Shown piece after piece: positions 60,956-64,000 of a stretch of DNA of 64,000 bases. Source of the DNA: Solidesulfovibrio sp. (GTDB taxonomy: Bacteria; Desulfobacterota; Desulfovibrionia; Desulfovibrionales; Desulfovibrionaceae); assembly GCF_029978005.1 (NCBI RefSeq), contig NZ_JARKOZ010000084.1, positions 1-64,000 on the forward strand. The letters run 5' to 3'. A program made the translations under genes and the position numbers. Each line of letters starts with the position of its first letter. Positions within the stretch are counted from its first letter, which is position 1. The notes beneath the pieces were generated by a model. That model ran no database searches and was not told the origin of the DNA. It saw nothing but the letters and a program-made list of their open reading frames with translations.

Positions 60956-61225
60956 CTAGTTGTTCCAGCCCTGGCAGTTGACCGCGGGCATTTCGCCGTA
61001 GGCCCAGAAGCTCTTGTCCTCGAGCCCCACGCAGTTGCCGAGTCCGTCCTTGGTCCGATCGACGAAGCTCTTGCAGTTCTTGCACTTGGGCAGCTCTTCG
61101 AACTTCGGGCAGCATTCCGAATCGATGGCGATCATCTCGTTGGTCCAGGCGCACAGTCCCTTGGCCGCGTCGACCGGAATGAAGTTCTTGCAGTCGTCGT
61201 GTTTGCTTCCCTTCGTGTTGGACAT
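60956..61225 (-). CDS. hpdC: 4-hydroxyphenylacetate decarboxylase small subunit
   Basis: 89 residues. Ligand pattern of HpdC: H9-x2-C12, C25, C39 for one [4Fe-4S] cluster, and C48-x2-C51, C65, C84 for the other (KHDDCKNF; LPKCKNCKSFV; GLGNCVGLE). This small subunit is found only with the 4-hydroxyphenylacetate decarboxylase type of glycyl-radical enzyme, where it binds HpdB and controls its oligomeric state and activity. The start has AGGAGGCG upstream; it lies 10 bp after hpdB. Usual length about 85 aa. Confidence 0.93.
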   Translation of the reverse strand: MSNTKGSKHDDCKNFIPVDAAKGLCAWTNEMIAIDSECCPKFEELPKCKNCKSFVDRTKDGLGNCVGLEDKSFWAYGEMPAVNCQGWNN

Positions 61226-61235
61226 CTCGCGCCTC

Positions 61236-63971
61236 CTAGATGGATTCGTATTCGGTTCTGGCAATCACTTCGTCCTGGATGTGCTTGCCGATTTCGACCC
61301 AGTACTGGGTAAAGCCCGCCACGCGCACCAGCAGGTCGCGGTGCTGCTCGGGATTGGCCTGGGCCTGGCGCATGACCTTGGAGTCGCAGACGTTGAACTG
61401 GATGTGGTGCGCGCCGCGACGCAGGTAGGCCTTGATCAGGTCGGCCAGGTGACGGGTGCCGTTTTCGCCCTTGATGGCCAGGGGGTGGATCTTCATGTTC
61501 ATCTGCGAGTTCTGCGACCAGGACTGGTCCCAGCAGGTCGCGGACTTGAACAGGGCGTAGGGGCCGTTGCGGTCCGTGCCCGGGTAGGCGGACATGGAGC
61601 CGTCGGCGAAGGTGGTGCCGTAGAGGCGTCCGTCGGGCGTGGCCAGGCAGGCGCGGCCCTGGGTGCCGTGGGTGGAGACCGAGTTCTGGCAGGTGTAGAG
61701 TTCGAGGCCGAACAGGGACTCGAAGGTATGGGCCACCTTGGTGAACCACTTCTCCCAGAGGATCAGGTACTTGTCCGCGGCGATGTCGTCGTTGCCGTAC
61801 TTGGGCGCCTGGAGGCAGTCGCCGTGGATGGCGTCGAATTCGTCGCCGTCGTCCTTCTTCACCTGTTCGGCCAGGGAGAAGCTGTCGATCTCGTCGGCCT
61901 TGTAGAAGCCGAAGTTGGCCAGAATGGCCTTGCGGAAGTCGTCCAGGGTGTACTTCTTGTCCTGGAAGACCAGCTTGTCGAGGGCGACGAAGGCGTTGAC
62001 CATGTTGATGGTGCCGCAGCTCTCGATGTTGTAGGTGCCGTTCCAGCGGTAGCCCATGTCGCCGATGTGATGGCCCTTGTCGAGGCAATCGGGCTTGAAC
62101 AGCGACTGGATGATGCACATGTTGTTCTTGCGCCAGATGTCGTGCTGGATGTTGTTGCACTTGCACAGCACGTCGATGGTCTTGGCGTAGTAGTCCTTGT
62201 AGACTTCCCAGATCTCGTCGAAGCTTTCCAGCTTCTTGCCGTGCGGCTCGAAGACCTGGATGCCCGTCCGGTTGTCGTAGCCGTTGAAAAGCACCATCTC
62301 CAGGATCTTCGGGTTGGAGATGAAGTGGACGCCCACGGCGGCGGGCTGGCTGGCCCCGGCCGGCACTTCGTACTCCTTGCCGCCCAGGTGCAGGACCTTC
62401 CACACGGCCGGGGCGGTTTCCAGGCAGCCGCCGATGGCGTAGGAGCGGGCCTCCTCCAGGGTCATGCCTTCCTTCTGGTAGTGGTTCCAGATGAACTCCG
62501 TGCCCATGCGGAAGCTGAACCAGGCCGGGTAGCCGGTGCCGATCTTGGTGCACTCGGCGCACTTGAGCACGAAGTCCTCGGGAATCTTCTCGTCCCAGAG
62601 GATGGACAGGGTCGGCTGGGGGCAGGGCATGGTCATGCCGGCGTGGATCATCAGGTATTCAAGCCTGTTGGTCGCCGGCTCGCCGGTGCGGGTCAGTCCG
62701 CCCACGGCCAGGTTGTTGAAGGTGTTGCCCGAAAGCACGCCGCCGACCACGCCGAAGGAGGCGAACACGTCGAAGCAGGTGAACTTGACCCGCTGCAGTT
62801 CGAGCAACTCCAGGGCTTCGTCCTCGGTGATGCGCCCGGCCGCGACGTCCTGCTCGAACCACGGCCAGAGCACCTGGCCGAGGCGGCCCGGGGACATGCC
62901 GGACAGGGCGTCCTCGTTGAGGGTGATGGTGTGCATGAACTGGATCATCTGCATGGCTTCGTAGAAGGTGCGGGGCTGCTTGTGGGCGATCCACTCGCAG
63001 CAGGCGCTGATCTTGTCGTAGTCGGCCAACAGCTTCGGGTCGTGGGTGTACTGCTTGAGGCGGCGGGCTTCCTTGGCGTAGTTCTCGATCCAGGTCTGGA
63101 TGCCCTTGATGAGCTCGATGCAGGAGGCGTAGAAGTACAGGCGGTCCATGCCGCTGATGCCGTCGCCGCTGGCGTTGCCGGCCACCTCGGCCTTTTTCTC
63201 CTCGCACATGGCGAGCAGCCCGTCGAAGCCGTACTCCAACGGATAGTAGTAGCTCATGACCTCGCGGCCCTGGGGCAGGGTGTAGCCGGAGTCGAACATG
63301 CAGATCATGGTGCGCATGATCTTTTCCTTGAGGTCGTACTCCGGAACCTCGCGCTCCCAGCGGTTGCCGAGGTCGTCCACGGACTTCTTGTACCAGGCCT
63401 TGGCGATCTTATTGAGCGCCGGCACTTCCTCGGCCCGGATGCCGAACTTGCCGGCGATGGAGACGATCTTGCCGAAGCTCTCGGTGACGTTGCCGCCGCC
63501 CGCGCCCACGCGAGACAGTTCGCCCGAGGACTCGCCGCCGCGCTTGAGGGCCTCCTGGTACATCTCGTCCTCGTGGGCCAGGAAGAAGCCTTCGGACAGC
63601 TGCGGCATGGGGAAGGAACCGCGGTAGTACCGGGCCTTGCAGCACACGATCAGCTCGCCCGGGATGATCAGCGGCGTGGTTTTGGCGAAGGCCACGGCCA
63701 GGGCCTTGGCCCGGCGGTAGACCGGGATCTCGTACTCGTGCTGGGCGTAGGTCCGGTTGTACCAGTAGCCGAACTCCATGCTGACCGAGGACAGGGTGTT
63801 CAGATACAGGTCATAGAGCTTTTCGACGCGGGGATGGGGCTTGAGGTCCTGGAATTCCCGGTCGACGATCTCTTCGGGGGCCTTGCCTCCGTACTGGAAG
63901 TTCATCCCGAGACCCTTTTCCGCCAGGATGTCGCCCAGCTTCTTCTTGCGCTGAAGATCGAGCTCAGTCAT
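61236..63971 (-). CDS. hpdB: 4-hydroxyphenylacetate decarboxylase glycyl-radical subunit
   Basis: 911 residues, a complete pyruvate-formate-lyase-fold enzyme. Active-site Cys C516 with E518 (YAIGGCLETAPAVWK), S357 (NEDALSGMSPGR), H549, E650, and the glycyl radical G886 (LVRVAGFTQYW). These match the clostridial residues C503, E505, S344, H536, E637 and G873 with a constant shift of 13. It decarboxylates 4-hydroxyphenylacetate, a tyrosine breakdown product, to p-cresol. AAGGAAGG precedes the ATG; the promoter is beyond the right edge. Confidence 0.93.
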   Translation of the reverse strand: MTELDLQRKKKLGDILAEKGLGMNFQYGGKAPEEIVDREFQDLKPHPRVEKLYDLYLNTLSSVSMEFGYWYNRTYAQHEYEIPVYRRAKALAVAFAKTTPLIIPGELIVCCKARYYRGSFPMPQLSEGFFLAHEDEMYQEALKRGGESSGELSRVGAGGGNVTESFGKIVSIAGKFGIRAEEVPALNKIAKAWYKKSVDDLGNRWEREVPEYDLKEKIMRTMICMFDSGYTLPQGREVMSYYYPLEYGFDGLLAMCEEKKAEVAGNASGDGISGMDRLYFYASCIELIKGIQTWIENYAKEARRLKQYTHDPKLLADYDKISACCEWIAHKQPRTFYEAMQMIQFMHTITLNEDALSGMSPGRLGQVLWPWFEQDVAAGRITEDEALELLELQRVKFTCFDVFASFGVVGGVLSGNTFNNLAVGGLTRTGEPATNRLEYLMIHAGMTMPCPQPTLSILWDEKIPEDFVLKCAECTKIGTGYPAWFSFRMGTEFIWNHYQKEGMTLEEARSYAIGGCLETAPAVWKVLHLGGKEYEVPAGASQPAAVGVHFISNPKILEMVLFNGYDNRTGIQVFEPHGKKLESFDEIWEVYKDYYAKTIDVLCKCNNIQHDIWRKNNMCIIQSLFKPDCLDKGHHIGDMGYRWNGTYNIESCGTINMVNAFVALDKLVFQDKKYTLDDFRKAILANFGFYKADEIDSFSLAEQVKKDDGDEFDAIHGDCLQAPKYGNDDIAADKYLILWEKWFTKVAHTFESLFGLELYTCQNSVSTHGTQGRACLATPDGRLYGTTFADGSMSAYPGTDRNGPYALFKSATCWDQSWSQNSQMNMKIHPLAIKGENGTRHLADLIKAYLRRGAHHIQFNVCDSKVMRQAQANPEQHRDLLVRVAGFTQYWVEIGKHIQDEVIARTEYESI

Positions 63972-64000
63972 GCAGCACCTTCCTTGCAGGTTATGGTGGA

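Noticed and set aside
53000-64000. A genomic island integrated at tRNA-Leu
   Set aside because: The tRNA is followed by transporters and a metabolic cluster, but I found no integrase, no repeated tRNA 3' end within the window, and no change in base composition. The right edge is not visible, so this stays open but unsupported.
1-64000. CRISPR arrays, insertion sequences, prophage or toxin-antitoxin loci
   Set aside because: No evenly spaced repeats, transposase motifs, phage structural genes or typical small toxin pairs were seen.

Overview
The window is a GC-rich chromosomal segment. Its gene content points to a flagellated, anaerobic deltaproteobacterium of the Desulfovibrionaceae: the flagellar and chemotaxis gene order, hydrogenase maturation protein HypE, a glycyl-radical enzyme with its activase, and Desulfovibrio-like housekeeping blocks (dnaX-ybaB-recR, rsfS-gpmI). 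The taxonomic call is an inference from gene content. No insertion sequence, prophage, CRISPR array or rRNA was seen. The only RNA gene is a tRNA-Leu(UAG).

Region by region. (1) 1-13.8 kb, minus strand: a cut-off UbiD-family decarboxylase, then a long leftward flagellar/motility operon read from cheD through an HDOD protein, a TtcA-like enzyme, an M23 peptidase, fliR, flhB, flhA, flhF, flhG, fliA, cheY and fliL to small flagellar-associated genes. Many junctions overlap. (2) 14.0-21.3 kb, plus strand: dedA, then a compact chemotaxis operon made of a soluble MCP-like protein with two receptor-tip-like segments, a CheA carrying a tandem MshEN-like motif, cheW, cheR and cheB. (3) 21.5-30.0 kb: hypE, dapB, a hybrid histidine kinase frameshifted in its Hpt domain and coupled to rtcB, an SGNH-type protein, and an ACT protein with phenylacetate-CoA ligase. 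(4) 30.2-36.0 kb, plus strand: rsfS, gpmI, a zinc-ribbon protein, a site-2-type protease without PDZ, an HTH/zinc-ribbon protein that runs in frame into phosphoglucomutase, and two small genes lying between copies of a dispersed hairpin repeat. (5) 36.1-44.4 kb: a 1293-aa class I adenylate cyclase with pentapeptide repeats, an HD-GYP-type protein, a TPR protein and an MCP. (6) 44.5-52.6 kb: ilvE, dnaX, ybaB, recR, recD2, a YbhN-like membrane protein, thiD and tRNA-Leu. (7) 53-64 kb, minus strand: an accessory metabolic region with hpdB-hpdC-hpdA (4-hydroxyphenylacetate decarboxylase, its small Fe-S subunit and its activase) followed by four MFS transporters.

The last region is the most notable. 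HpdB keeps every catalytic residue I remember for the clostridial p-cresol-forming enzyme, all shifted by the same 13 residues, and HpdC keeps its His/Cys ligand pattern. Three of the transporter transcription units are preceded by sequences resembling sigma-54 (-24/-12) promoters, one of them a perfect 16-base match. This suggests a co-regulated module for aromatic acid uptake, decarboxylation and product or drug export. The function is strongly supported by sequence; the regulation and the transporter substrates are inference.
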